From Parasponia andersonii (Eukaryota > Streptophyta > Magnoliopsida > Rosales > Cannabaceae): 64,000 nt of DNA. Shown piece after piece: positions 46,760 through 60,124 of the stretch. Within the stretch, counting starts at the first letter, position 1. Each line of letters begins with the position of its first letter. The stretch lies in the NCBI GenBank assembly GCA_002914805.1, contig JXTB01000481.1, forward strand, positions 118,998 through 182,997. Direction: 5' to 3'. The notes beneath the pieces were generated by a model. The model worked only from the letters and a program-made list of their open reading frames with translations, had not been told where the DNA came from and ran no database searches. The translations under genes and the position numbers were made by a program.

Positions 46760-47578
46760 AGTACAGCATTTTGACTTGTCAGGGCCACGATGATGAAGAA
46801 GCTCAACAATGTTAGATCATGTCGGCCCGTAAGTTGGTATCGTGGTTCGGCTTCGGCCTTTTGGATAAGGAGGTGACAACAATGAAAGAGGCCTAAAGGC
46901 CCAAGCTTAAGATGATGTGCTGCGCCTGCATTACAGTCCACTAACTTTAAAGGGGTGCTCTTAGTAAAATCATTGTGTCTAGTAATATCACTTTTATATT
47001 TTATATTTTGATTATTATCAATATTAATTTTTAATTTTAAATATATTATAAATTTATATTCTGACACTAATTTAAATCAATTAATTTACCAAATATTGTT
47101 TAAAATTTTAAAATAAACTATTAAAAACTTATTCGATAATAAATTTATTAAATCATCTTGGCAAATTAACTACTCTATTGGTATTATGGTATAAAGTTGT
47201 AACAAATATTAACTTTAAGGATCAATATTGATAATCATATTAAAAAAATATCAAAATAAAAGGTATAAAAGTGATATTGTCCATTTTTAAAAGAAAATTG
47301 TAGTAAAATAACTAGTATATTTATATACTAATATATAAATTTATATATTTGCTGTAAAAATTAGTATATTTTTTCATTCAACCATTAAAAATAGACATTT
47401 ACTAAAACAAATCGTAGAAAAAAATCGCCCACAATAATATCTCAAGATGATGGTGGTGTTGGATTAGAGTCCACAAACTTTAAACTCAGTATTAGAGACC
47501 TTAAAATAAATATTAAAAAAAAACCCTTCAAATCAATGTTTACTGACTTATATACTATGATTGTAGTAGAGAAATATA
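46760..47578. other. Gene-free AT-rich stretch
   Basis: The 124-codon ORF at 46693-47067 is dominated by low-complexity residues at both ends and includes the GA microsatellite; it is not supported as a gene. Confidence 0.5.
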
Positions 47579-47586
47579 GGCTACAA

Positions 47587-48100
47587 TAGAGATATAAAGT
47601 GGGTCGGCCCACATTTGATAAACCTATGCAGGATTTGTATTGTGCCTAGTCTCGGCTTGTCTAAAAATATGAGTCAGATCGGATTGACCCATATTCTTAT
47701 TATGGGACCCGATATGATCCACAGACCTAACTCACATTTATCTGAGTCTAAGTAAGTCGTGTCTAAGTAGGTTGTACTTATGTAGACATGAGTCACAATG
47801 TAAACTTAATTTCGTTATTATTCTATGTTTTAAAATATCAAATATAAACCTAAAACTCATTTATTTTTTTTTTAAAAATTAAATAAATTAAAAATAAATA
47901 AATAATATTATAAGCATATAAATAAAAATATTTAATTAATATTTTTTAAAATTTTATTTAAAAAATATATTTAAAATTATATATAAAATAACTAGATACA
48001 AGCTTAATACAAGTCAATAGAAATATGGCCTATAACTGAGACAAATCGAACAGATACTGTACCTTTTCTTAACGCGGATGGGCTCGTGTTGACATTTCTA
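47587..48100. mobile_element. hAT-type MITE
   Basis: Imperfect terminal inverted repeats: TAGAGATATAAAGTGGGTC on the left and TAGAAATGTCAACACGAGC on the complement of the right end. The flanks are GGCTACAA (47579-47586) and AGCTACAA (48101-48108), an 8-base duplication with one mismatch. The interior is GC-richer at the ends and strongly AT-rich in the middle, with no ORF. This matches non-autonomous hAT elements of plants. Confidence 0.7.
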
Positions 48101-48108
48101 AGCTACAA

Positions 48109-49624
48109 TCTGACAGTGATAAACTCTTGTCAGTTCATGGATTGATCCCCTAAATACTCTAAAAAAACATTAATTCCCTTAATAAATTCTGGTTAATTTG
48201 AAAAACAGAGAAAATTTTCTTCAGGGACTTGGGCAGACACAAAATCAGTGACAGATCATTTCTTTAATATTTTCACGTCACATGGAAAAATCTGTCAAAA
48301 CAATATAAAAATTCCTTGAGACCTATCGATTAATGAATGATTGATAATTAATCATTATGCTTTCTCTTAGTTTGTATTAAGTTCTATAATTTAAAGTAGT
48401 GAACCCAAGAAATGCATTATGCCACCAAGGAAAGGTCATTCCTCTCCGTACAGAGAAGAAAACTTAGATTAGTAAATTAGTGTTAAAAATGGCAATAACG
48501 TCATTTGAATCCCAAAATGTCGACCTGGCAATAATAATAATATATGAACACCTGAGTTAACGACAGACTAGCAAAGTTTTTCTTGGATTCCTCTATAGAA
48601 ATATTTGTTAAGGGAATCGTAATCAAAGTTCTTCGAAAATTATTATTATATAAAGGAAGAACGTAAGTCAAAACTTTCATCAAATAGCACTAGAAACTTT
48701 CAATGAGGAAGAATTCTACGGGAAGACGACAATTGATGTAGACATCATTATTTCGAGTATTAGAAAAGCCAGGTTATGCAAAAGTAAAGAGGTACATAGC
48801 CCAATAATTGCGAGGAAAAGTGAAACCATACAGCTTGATATCACAACGACTCTCAACTGAAAACTTCAAAAAGGTTGAAAATATTGAGGATGTCCTTCAT
48901 TTTCTTTTTTAATCAGAAAATTACACTAACATTTTGATTTATGTCAATATCAGATGGACATTTTTTTCTCCAGTCAAATTTGAGGAAGTTAAAGTTTTAA
49001 CCAATAATTTTGTATTAATTAAAAATTATTTCAATTAAATAATATTATAATTTTATAAATTGAAAGAATAACACAGTAGCTAGACGATGTAAATTTTATT
49101 ATTTTTTTCTTTTTTAAGTAAGCTCATAAGTCATAGGCAATGTAATTACTTGGTATAGCGTGAGTCACTGCGATCTTTTTCTTTTTTGGAAAAAGAACTT
49201 CGATTTTGCGATTTCGACTAAAACATGAAGTGTCAATATAATTTTCTTATGGTTTAGGCTGATTGACTAAAATATGATGTGTCAATATAACTTTCTTGTT
49301 TCCAATAATCAGTCTTTTCTTTTTTGTCCGACTAATTTAGATAAACATTATTGTTGGATCGGTTCTCATCAGCAGTCTACGTTTCTCTGAACTACTGACG
49401 AGGTATTCACCAACTGTCTACGTATCTTTATTATCTTGGAATATCTTTAGTTTCAAGCTGAGACGGGGAGGCGGGGGTGGCCACCTGCAATGATTTTCTG
49501 ATGCTTAAGTCAGTGATTTATCCATGAGATGGAACAGTGAGGATTTCATTTTTCTCTGTAAAAATGTTTTCTGTATATTGTATTGTCTCTTCTCTATATC
49601 TCCCCTTTTTAGGAGGAAACAAGG

Positions 49625-49626
<2 letters not shown>
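48109..49626. other. Gene-free stretch
   Basis: No gene or defined repeat recognised. The words AACATGAAGTGTCAATATAA and AATATGATGTGTCAATATAA (49221, 49268) form a small direct repeat 47 bases apart. Confidence 0.5.

Positions 49627-49685
<59 letters not shown>
49627..49685. repeat. (TA)n microsatellite, 59 bp
   Basis: Uninterrupted TA run. ORFs with Ile-Tyr runs across it on both strands are artefacts. Confidence 0.95.
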
Positions 49686-49688
<3 letters not shown>

Positions 49689-49749
49689 TCTGGGACTGGG
49701 AGTTTTTTAGCTCTCAATCTCAAGATCGAGTACATTTTTTCATCATGAC

Positions 49750-50165
49750 TTACTCTAGAAGTCACGGATCATGGTTACCGTGATCTTCCTTGTATCGTCG
49801 CGGCCTGTTTTCCGCCGTCTGCTATGACTCCAGCCTGTCGGTGGTGAGATTTTAACAAGCCGCCATTCTGTTAAGACGACTTGCCCAATGCGCGCACCTA
49901 CCCAGAATCGCATTAAATGTTCTGTCTGGGTCTGGAACTGTGAGTTGCTTCCCACTGTACTCTGGTGGAAGACCCTTAAGGCTCCTGACCCCTATCTGTC
50001 GAGGTAAGAATCGGACTGGGCCGAATTCATCCAGGGTCTGGGATGGGTTCGGCCCTAGCCTCGGACAGCCCATGGGCCTATGCAGTACCACGTGCGACTC
50101 GCGTGGCCTTTAATTGGTAACTCTGGACACGTGTCGGACGGTGTGCCTCGTTTATGACCTATTCT
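49750..50165. other. GC-richer patch, probable LTR fragment
   Basis: It stands out from the AT-rich flank and has words such as CGCGCACCTACCCAGAATCGC, ATTAAATG and ACACGTGTCGG, common in GC-rich plant gypsy LTRs. Overlapping ORFs at 49755-50091 (minus) show no domain. No termini found. Confidence 0.35.
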
Positions 50166-50169
50166 GCCA

Positions 50170-51555
50170 CTTAATCGTCCACATAATATATGATTTAGGA
50201 ACGGATCCCACAATAATATTATTGACACACAAAGGGTTAAAAATTAATTATCTTCACATTAATATATCTATTTTTGAGATTCGTATTCTTTTCATCACTT
50301 CTTTTAAAAAAAAAAAAAAAAAAAAACTATGTTAGAATGGGGAAAGAATACCAATCTAAATAGTGGAGATCAATGTGACGACTTTAGTTATTTTGTGTGT
50401 TCATAATATAATATTTATCTAAATCAGCCACACGGAAAAAAGTAGATTATTGTACACAAAAGAAAATCATATTGACACTAAACGTTTATAGTTTTAATAC
50501 TTGGATCAATTACCACTAATATTGATCTCCATAATTACACAAATTTATAGTTTCATAATCCAAGTTTTAAAGCTATTTTGGAGTGATTATGTTACTATGA
50601 CGACTTATATAATACCATCTAAATTTAATTAGACTTTTGTATATATTGTCTATGTATTATCAAAATTGGATACAGTAAGTCAGTAACCCATTAATCAAGC
50701 AATCGAAGTCGAAATGTCGGCATAGATTTATCTTAATTGATAACGACATCTTATCACTAATATTGGGGTTTAATGTTCAAATTCATCGGATATGAGGGTA
50801 TTATTTGAAAAAGAGAGAAACTCGAAGCGTGGACCATATATTAGAAACAAAGTTAATTGGGCCTAAAGTTGAGGGCTGCTAATTCATGAAATGAGAAAGT
50901 GGTTGGGCTGGACTTCTAATGACCCCTGTCTAATATTACGGTGGATATCCACTTTTCTCAGTTGATTTTAATAAATGTCCATTTTCATCTTTTTATAGCT
51001 AAATAACCAGGTTTGTATATTTTTACATTTGCTATATATATTTATATACCAGTTTAATTTATGTATTGAGTATATAAATTTTATATTGGGTACATAACAT
51101 TTTACATTTCACAGGTGGTATATATGCTGGTATATACCAATTATTTTGCTATAATATATGAAAAAAGGGACATTTACGTAAAATAGACCCTAAATTTAGT
51201 CATTTTTTACTACGAGATCCATAAATATCCAGTTTTGGTTAGGAGGGCGAGGGAAAAGAGGCTTGGAATGGAGACGGGGCATAGTCACATGGGTGAGAGA
51301 GAGCATTAAAAAGTAATGAAGGCATAGGCAGTAGGCTTAGCCTTAGCCCTCAGTACGTTGCAGTCAGAGCAAGAAGCATGTTTGGCCGATTCACTTCACC
51401 AGCCTCCTTTTTACAGTGTCAGCGACAACTGTCTTCCCTCCTGTCCTATCAAACAATGTCCTCTCCCCCTTTTTCTTTTCAAAAGTTTTTTCTTTGTTTT
51501 AATTAAGCAAAGATAATAAATCCCATAAAAACAATATGAAAAAGAGCAAAAAAAA
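50170..51555. other. Gene-free stretch
   Basis: A20-type run near 50306-50325. No coding sequence recognised. Confidence 0.5.
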
Positions 51556-51558
51556 TGA

Positions 51559-51890
51559 CATGTCAAATGGAATGGAAGATTTTATGCTACTGTTTTATGC
51601 TCCAGTTTGGTCAAGTTTGTAACTACAATTATTATGAGAATTTTTCTCACTCTGAAATATTTGTACAAAAAATAGAGTGAAAGGGAGATGATCTGTTATT
51701 TTGTTAGAAAAAAATGTGACTGGTCATTGTGTATAAACGTGTCATCTGGAATAAGAGATTTTATGCTTACATTTTATGTGCCAATTTGGTCAAGTTTGTA
51801 ACTGCAATTATTATGAGATTTTTTTTTTCTCACTCTGAAATATGTGTACTGAAAATAGAGTAAAAGGAGCTAATTTGTTATTTTGTATGG
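51559..51890 (+). repeat. Tandem duplication of about 180 bp
   Basis: The unit starting CATGTCAAATGG (51559) recurs as CGTGTCATCTGG (51738), with shared TTTGGTCAAGTTTGTAACT and CTCACTCTGAAATAT. The copies differ at many positions, so it is old. Confidence 0.75.
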
Positions 51891-53107
51891 CAAAATGGTA
51901 TATTGGGAAGAGAGTTCATATACATGGGAGAGGATGGGGAAAAGTAGGAATTGCAGAGACATATGAAAATGAATTAAACGAGGGAAGTAGTACCGATGTG
52001 CCCAAAGGATAGAGGGAGGCCCCCCATATCCTGAAGGTTTATAGGCCTTGGAAATTGTTGCATTTTGTTTCTTTTTCGGTGGTCAAAAACTTAAAACCAA
52101 TACAAATGGGTTCCAGACCACACCGAGTGACCATACGAAGGAAACATCTATCGTTATCTTTTCTTATTATTATTATTTAAGTAGAGAGAACCGAGTATCA
52201 ATTGTAACGTACAAACTTATCCGTACCGTAATTTTGACTAATTATTTAGTGATTAGTACACTTATTTCGCTGTCCAAGCATACTGCTTTTACAAAAGTCG
52301 TATCATAATTACATTCTCATTTATTTGGGTTTCTTGTGGCGAAAAGCCAAGACCAGATTCTTCAGTAAAAATAAATTACGTACAAAAAAACCAAAGGACC
52401 AGATTCAACAAAATATGGTGCCATACCGCCACGCAATATTTATGAACTAGGAACAACCTAAGATCCTATGTGTTCAGCATTTAGCCGAGCCTCACGGACA
52501 AGCTATACAACTAGCACTCTTAATTTTAAAACTTACCACCACCACTATTTTACACAACAACAATAATACATATAACAGAACACGTTATAATAATTTAAAA
52601 GACAATTAATTATCACCTACTCAATGCTAAAATACAACTTATACTACGGCTTATAATTAAAGCTCGTGTTTTAGCGAGTTCACATATGTTCTTACACGTG
52701 ATCTTTTTGTAAACACTTGTGATTTACCACACCAATAATAGAAATAATAGGTCGTGTACTCTAAAATTTTAGATGTGGACTCCAAGGTCCTTAGCTATTA
52801 TATAGCACTATGTTCTTTTGATATTTTTTGTTCGTATTATACTTTAAGCATATATGTGCCAAGTTAATATCTTTCGAGATACTAACACATTGCCAGCTTG
52901 AAATCTTTTCTCTTAATATATAGTTATTTTCTTTTTTGATGTGCAACCTTAATTCAATTCATTTTGTATTAATAATAAATTGGTTACAATAATCCAATTT
53001 TTTTTGGGGTGGCGGGGAACCGAAAGCGTCAAGAATGAAAACCAGAACTTATTTTGTTTTTTTTTGCAGATAAACCTAGCTGGCATGAAGTGAAGTGAAA
53101 GTAAGCA
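51891..53107. other. Gene-free stretch
   Basis: The 86-codon ORF at 52048-52308 has no recognisable domain. Confidence 0.5.
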
Positions 53108-53275
53108 ACCGTGGGAAGCATTTAAAGATAGAGCTGAAGCTCAAAGCTAATTAAAAAGCCACGGATAGAGATCTAAAGTCTAATAAAAAATACCGTGGGA
53201 ACCATTTAAAGATAGAGCTGAAGCTCAAAGCTAATTAAAAAGCCACGGATAGAGATCTAAAGGCTAATAAAAAAA
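53108..53275 (+). repeat. Recent 84-bp tandem duplication
   Basis: Units 53108-53191 and 53192-53275, beginning ACCGTGGGA, are nearly identical (only a few differences), so the duplication is recent. It is not coding. Confidence 0.9.
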
Positions 53276-53836
53276 ATGTAGGAGGAGATCTAGTACATAT
53301 ATATATATATATAATCCTCTATTGACTGTTGCGTAGGCCGTAGAGGGAAAAACAGAACAAGTTAGTAATGATGGAGAAATGTCTCTGCATGAGGCATCTT
53401 GTCTATATGTTGTCTCTTTCTATATTATCTACGTATGTTTGAATGTCGCGTGGCTTGATGCCAGTTATTATTGCTAGATTTTTGTTGATCCCCTTCTGTC
53501 CCAATATCTATCTCAATTTTCACCACCCTTGTATCCGTACATATTCTCCTACACATCTATCAAAGTTTTGAAAACTACATCTATTTAATTTTCTTCATGC
53601 ATTTTTCTTTTTTATTTGGGCACGCTACGAGGTAATTATAATATAAATAAATCATAAATACCACTTTGGTCTTCACAGAAGTGAGTACTGGCTGGTACAA
53701 AATTTAGTGTCACGAGGGCATACAACTTGTGTACAAAAACATGAAGAAAAAAAAAAGCTCGTGACTTTTCTCACATTTTCCTACTTAATACTCGGTACTC
53801 ACCTTAACCACATGAACATGTGATGAAAACTAAAAA
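53276..53836. other. Gene-free spacer
   Basis: A short (AT)n run near 53297-53313; nothing else recognised. Confidence 0.5.
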
Positions 53837-55983
53837 TATCAAAATCAGAAATCTACTGTAAGTTTTGGTAATTTTAGATTTAAACATTGATAAATAGTAA
53901 TTTTTATAAAATTTTAATAAATTTAATATTTAAAATTTTAATTTTTAGTCCTCGTTAAAATTCAAAAGTCAAATTCTCTCATCATTTTTAATTTCTCTAA
54001 AAAATATACATTTAATATTTAAAGGAATTCTATTTAATTTATTTAGAAACTTTTCATTTAAAATCATAAAGTTCAATAAAATGAATCCAATGTCCAAACA
54101 ATGGACATAAAATTATTTGTATTTCTAAGAACTCAATTTAATAACAAGATGTATCTTCATGTATCCACTTAGTAAATATGTTACTATTAGCTAAATAAAT
54201 TTGACATAGAAAAGAAAAGATGATACAGAGCATGAACCAACCAATGAAGAGGATTGAAACTGCATGCACAATGGCAAGCATGCTTGTCAAACCCCTAAAA
54301 CAATTACTACAAAAAAAATCAACACCTGAAAGTAGGAGAAAGTAGAGGATGAGTACGCGAATGGTCAGTAGAAACTCAATTAACTTTTTGAATAGATGCA
54401 ATTTTACCAAACATACATGGTTAATACCTTTTTCCAAATTCTATTTATAAACCAACTTTATAAAATAATTATTCTCTATAATAATCATATGCTCAAAACC
54501 AAAACTAGAAATAATAAGAATGTATATATCATAAATCAACTCATCCTATGAGCTCACATCCTCTCATCACAAACTAGAGTAATTCGTACTATGTGTACTA
54601 AGTACTCTCTGCCTGATATCTATCCTAGAAAACCGTAGAGACACCCGTGTGTCTAAGCCTACTAAGCTGAAGAGGCAATTGAATACCTACACTTATTGAA
54701 TAAGAATAATCAGAAAACCCTGCACGGGTTTATGAGCTCTCATCAAGGGGTACTAGTCCGCCTACTGCAACAACCCGATGCCTAAGATGTATATCATGTA
54801 TAATCCTATGGTATGTACAATATGTAACAAGAAATATATAATAATCATGCAGAACATAACTAAGCAATGCTTTAAAACTCCACTTGATATTATTCTAGAA
54901 TTTACTATACCTTGGGCATCGAATCAGCTAAATCATCCCAAAATCATGATTTTATAAATATATATATATATATATATAATTCATATTGTCTAATTCCATA
55001 ATAATCTAAGATTTTCCGACAGTTCATCAAAAAATGTCGTTTTATTCACGAGTTTCCATAAATAAATTTTAATGCAATTAAAATTCAACACAAACATAAA
55101 AATCAGGTAATTGAACCTATACCTCAATTAAGTGTCCAAATAACATTACGATACTATAGAAGACGTTTGGTGTCGTTTGGGTGTCATTCGAAAGGTCAGA
55201 CGTTATTTTCAAATATTTCATCGATAGATTTGAAAATTAGATTTTCCAACGGAATCTTGAATGGAGAAATGAATATCTCCACTGAATTCCTAGTATCTAA
55301 TTTAACTAGGTTAGATATATGGCTTGATCAATTTAGGCTTAGGTCGAAATCCAACACTGTGGCACACAAAATTAGACATATCTAAGCCATTAGATTTTGT
55401 TTTTCGTGTCCATCACTAAACATAGTCAAAATATATATCAAAATTTTTTTTTAACGAGTACATCATAAATATGAAGTTTATTTTACGATCTAATGGTTAG
55501 ATTGGAAAATTTTAACATAAAACTAAAAATAACTCAAAATTATCAAACATGGCAAAATTCAATTTGAGCAGAGTTAAATCGAGATATATATACTATGAAA
55601 ATTCTCGTATTGAGACGAATCTGGGAAACCCAAATTTACAACTTGAAGTCACTAGAAATAACGTCGTAATTGAATCTTTCCGCAGGAATTTTCTGCATTT
55701 TTTCGGTGAAATGGTGGTCCGGCAACTTAGGGGTGGCAACTAGAGTTTCGTGACGACATAGCGAGCTGATCTGGGCAGCTAGTGTTGGTCACCAATGGCC
55801 GGAGGAGCTCTCATATAGTGAAGGGGTGGCTGCATTGCTTCAGCCGAGAGATAAAAAGATAGAACGGGTGAAGAAGAGAGAGAAAGGAAAAAAAGAAAGA
55901 AAGAGAGAGTTTTTTTATTTTAAAGTTATGGATCCCATCACTAAAAAATATTATATTATATTAAAAAAATTAGTGGGGTTTCA
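53837..55983 (-). repeat. 3' LTR of the LARD-like element
   Basis: Direct repeat of 61874-63898. The strongest shared stretches are about 54020-54480 with 62050-62530 and 54860-55000 with 62900-63020. The inner edge is at the polypurine tract. Confidence 0.8.
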
Positions 55984-57344
55984 TATCCTTCCCTCCTTAA
56001 AAAAAGTTTATCCTGAAATTCAAATATGACTGGGATTAAAGTAAAAAGGTAAAGATTAACAGCCAGAAAGAGAGTGAGTACTTCAACATATTATTATAAA
56101 CATCAAACCAAACACTAAGTATATCAAGAAGTATGTAACATAGCTTTACTCTGGTGTTAGAATCCCATTTATACGCCAATGTCACACAAAGGTATGTGAT
56201 AGAGATATACACAAAGTGACATACAATCGCAAGATGAATCATTGGTAGGTACAAAACTTCAACACGAGATTGGAAATAATAACCCCAAATTGGTAGTTAA
56301 TCACAGAATTAGTAACGTTGACTAGGAACACGAGTTAAAAACATAAGACTTCTATCACAGAATATTGATTGTTATGCACCAAATAAGTCTAACAGATTAA
56401 ATATCAAGTATATATAATACCATTCTTAGATCATACCAGATGAATAACATACTAGGATAATTCTATTTATTTGCAGTTAAACTTGGTCCTAAATAATCAC
56501 TGAGTCCAAAGACTCTAACAAGATTCTCATCAACACAAGATTGCACCTTAACAGGGTTTTGTAATCAAAAACAATTTTAGAAATCAAAATGATAATAAGA
56601 GTACAATGATATAAGTCATTTATCGTTCTTTATAACCAGCGTGTAATAACTATGTACACAAATATTTCTAGTCAAGAACAAGACTAAAACTTCTATAATA
56701 GTAAATCATCAATACAGAAGTACATAGTATAACAAATACCACCAGCTAAATTACTGCAATCTAAGCATATAAAATACAAGTATCCACATAACAAATATTG
56801 TCTAAAGGCTTCCTAGTTCTTTTACCTAATGTAACATCATACCATAATAACCCATACCATAACTAAATCTATAGACTCTTCAAGTCTCTTTGCCCAACAC
56901 TGGATTATAACAAGAATCTATATTGTCACTTACCTCTAAAGACTTTCTAAGTTTTTAGTACAAGAGAAAGTCATATAGAAATGACTTAATATCTAATATA
57001 CAAATAAAACTATTAACAATGCTATAATGCCTCAGAAAGAAGGTTCCAATAGAATAGATTGTCTCTGCAGTGACACATGTCTCCAATCTAACCTCGTTTC
57101 ATTTTCAAATCAAAAATAGTTTTCAAAACATGTAGCACAAATATCAAGGGCATATAGGAATACTATATTAGTTCACAATAAGATTTCACCCTGGCTATTG
57201 GCACACCAAATCTGAACTTTCCTTTTGAAAATTTAATGGTAAAGTTCAATAACTCTTAATATAGACTCATAAGTAAATTGATCATTTTGTCATCAATTAT
57301 ACTACTATAATGATGCTTGGATCCAATTTAAATCAAGTAATGAC
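55984..57344 (-). other. Internal non-coding part of the LARD-like element (3' side)
   Basis: AT-rich, with no protein motif in six frames. Bounded by the polypurine tract and by the nested copia insertion. Confidence 0.55.
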
Positions 57345-58188
57345 TGCCTGAAGTAGACATCAGCAACGACATAGACTGTGAGGATTACAAGAAGCCTGTA
57401 AAGTACAAGCATCCTCTTGCTACTCGTTATGAGAAAGCTGAGGCATGTTTAGAGTGCGTACATATGCATATCTATAAACCTATGGAGGTAGTTTCCTACA
57501 ACATACATTGTTTATCACCTTTGTTAATGAATATTCAGACTTTGGTCAAGTTTATTTTCTCAAGAGATACGATGAAGTCCCAGATGCTTTCCATGAGTTC
57601 AACAAAAAGGTACAAATGCAACATGACACCAAGGTTAAGAAGTTCAAGATTGAAGCCAAACATGAAGATATGGATTCTCTTTGAGACCTGCTGAGGCCAA
57701 CACTAGCCAATCTTATTATTCCTTATAAATATACGACTATCTATGAGCTTAGTCATATAGGAGCTGCTGAGAGGTACAACATCAGACTCAAGATAACCAT
57801 AGAGCTGATGTACAAGGAGTCGCTATTGTCCTATAGATACTGCAATTATGCTTTAAGGATAGTTTTGTATATCCTCAACTTCATTCCATCAGATAGAGTT
57901 GCTTCAACATCTTTTCAGATGTGGATGGGCTATGTAGAAAGCTTAGAGCATCTAATGATATGGGGTTGCGAAGTATACACATGCAAGAATGTGGGAGATG
58001 AAGTTGACAAGAATTCAGAAAAGTGTTTTCTGCTTGGCTATCCAAAGGAAGAGAAGGGCTACATTCTTTACAGACAATCTATGAATACTACCTTCATCAG
58101 CAGAAGTGGAGACTTTCTGGAGGATGAGAGAGAAGTCCATCAAGAAAATAATGAAGAGAGAGCTTATGATCTTCATTGCTTTTCTTAG
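57345..58188 (+). pseudogene. Ty1/copia integrase relic
   Basis: DCEDYKKPVKYKHPLATRYEKAEACLE opens in the integrase region. Frames then break until the ORF 57808-58188, which encodes YCNYALRIVLYILNFIPSDR, VASTSFQMWMGYVESLEHLM, IWGCEVYTCKN, CFLLGYPKEEKGYILY and TTFISRSGDFLEDE. This is the end of the copia integrase core and its C-terminal GKGY-type region (usual text: LxxAVYILNxxPSK, WxGRKPSLxHLxxWGCPA, CLFVGYPKGTRGYYFY). The catalytic motifs upstream are degraded, and reverse transcriptase and RNase H, which should follow, are absent. Confidence 0.8.
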
Positions 58189-58297
58189 TCATTAAGTTGT
58201 TAGTTGAACATTTAGTTTTTGCTTTTATTAATTTTGGTCATTTGGAACATTTTGGAATTTTTAGTATGTTATTTTTAAGTAACTGCTTTTTGGACAA

Positions 58298-58306
58298 GTG
58301 GGAGAT
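58298..58306 (+). promoter_or_regulatory. Polypurine tract before the copia 3' LTR
   Basis: GTGGGAGAT directly precedes TGTTGGAATTTTTGCCC. Confidence 0.7.
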
Positions 58307-60124
58307 TGTTGGAATTTTTGCCCTAAAAAGTAGATTTCTAATTTTACCTTTTTGAGTATAAACAACTTTCTCTTATATAAAATTATAATATTTGCTAGAT
58401 TAAACTATCTTAGTTGAATAGTTTATTCATCTAAAAAAGATTCCATGACTTTATATGTGTATAAAGAAACAAACATGATTAAGTATTAATTATGGGGAGA
58501 CTTGTTTCTTTATCTAAGTCTAAATGAAGTAGTTTACAATCTGTAAATAAAGATGGAATACTTTATTTACTATAGATTGTAGTATTTGTCTATCTCAACA
58601 GGAATGATGTATCTCAAATCATTGAAATATCTAACTTCTGATAGAAATACTAATACAACATAAACAAGTTATGTGTATTAAACTGGACCAGGTAATATAA
58701 AGAATTGGAGTGCCGCAACTTAATTCTTATATTATCACAAACTAGCTCTTAGCATATAAATCTTAATCCATGATGTTTGACTGGACTTGCTTTCATGGGT
58801 TATAGCCTTTTGATTTGTTAAAAGACTAACCTCTATGAAATTAGAGGTGAACTCTGGCATAATGGAGGTTATAGCTTATGAATTGATAGGAACACTAAAT
58901 AGTTAAGTACACTATACATTAATGCCACTTGAGGTTCTTTCAAGATTTATGGAATAATTAAATCTAAGGTATTAGTATTCACTTTGTGAATTAGTTAATA
59001 ATTTTGTCTAAATAGCCATTGAGAACAAAATTATCGACAACATTATTCCTTGATAGAAAGATGGTAACTTAAAGGTAAATAGGTGTTAGAGGAGTATTAC
59101 GGTAATTTCACCTATCCAACTATGGCATTGTATAGGGATTATATATGTGGTATAGAATATGCTAGATAGATCAGTTAATTAAGATTAGTTGATTAAATCT
59201 CTATAAAAGGCATGACATTTAATCTAAGAGTGCAATATTAGGCCTTTAGTGGAGTGTCCCCTTTACTAATAATATTTATATAAATACTATAATAATAGTT
59301 ATTATGTATTTATCATATTATTAGAGCTTAGATTATTTGGATCCATTAGGTCCCTTGTCTAGCTCAATTAAGTTCATTAATTGGTTGGTGGTATTTGTGA
59401 AATTAGTTTCATGAAACTGTGTAAAATAATGATTCTACACAGAAGTTGGTATTTTTATAAATAAATTTCATGAGTTATACATATTTATAAAAATACACCC
59501 AAAGCCCAAATTGGAGAACAAGCCTAATCCTAATTGGACTAGGGTTAGCAGTTTTGGGTCTCATATATATAAGATATATAAAAGACAAAAAAATAAAAAA
59601 AAAACAGTAACTCTGAGAGATTCACACGCATAGACAAATGGAGAGAGAGAGAGAGAGAGAGATTTCAGCCAACCTAGGTTAAGTGAGAGTGAAAAAGGTT
59701 TTCTACAATCTCATAGTCTCTTCTCACATCCATGTGTTCCATAGGATCAAGAAGGTGTTCTTGGTCGTTCTCCAATAAATGTTTTGACTTGGTACCCACT
59801 CGTCTCATCAACCAAGAGCGAGAGCATAGACAAGAAGATCTAGGGTTGGAGGTTTGATCACCATCAATAAAAAGATCAAAGAGGAACACTCTACAAGAGG
59901 TAAACCCTAATCTCATCTCTAGGGTATTGTATCTAGATTTGATTTATGTTGTACATGATCCTGTATAAGATGCATATGTATTATATGGTTATAAAAACTG
60001 TTTTCATGTAAAATTTCAAAACCTAAATATGCTAATTTTTCCTTTGCGTTCATGATATGATCATATATTTTCCATGTTTGCATGCATATATGATTTTCCT
60101 AAGTGTTAGGTCAATAAACCAACA
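58307..60124 (+). repeat. 3' LTR of the truncated copia element
   Basis: Begins TGTTGGAATTTTTGCCC and ends AAACCAACA (1818 bases). It contains a TATAAAAGG-like box near 59202 and a GA microsatellite at 59642-59661. Confidence 0.75.

Larger units (their letters stand above)
57345..60124 (+). mobile_element. 5'-truncated Ty1/copia element with 3' LTR
   Basis: Contains integrase coding, a polypurine tract and a 1.8-kb 3' LTR; everything upstream of integrase, including the 5' LTR, is missing. ATGAC occurs at 57340-57344 and again at 60125-60129, exactly bounding the insert. The flank on both sides belongs to the LARD-like element. Confidence 0.7.

Noticed and set aside
49505..49765. ORFs with long Ile-Tyr runs on both strands
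   Set aside because: Translation of the (TA)n microsatellite.
54138..54437. 99-codon hydrophobic ORF
   Set aside because: Lies wholly inside an LTR and is not conserved as a frame in the paired LTR.
59674..59916. 80-codon minus-strand ORF
   Set aside because: Located inside the copia 3' LTR; no recognisable domain.
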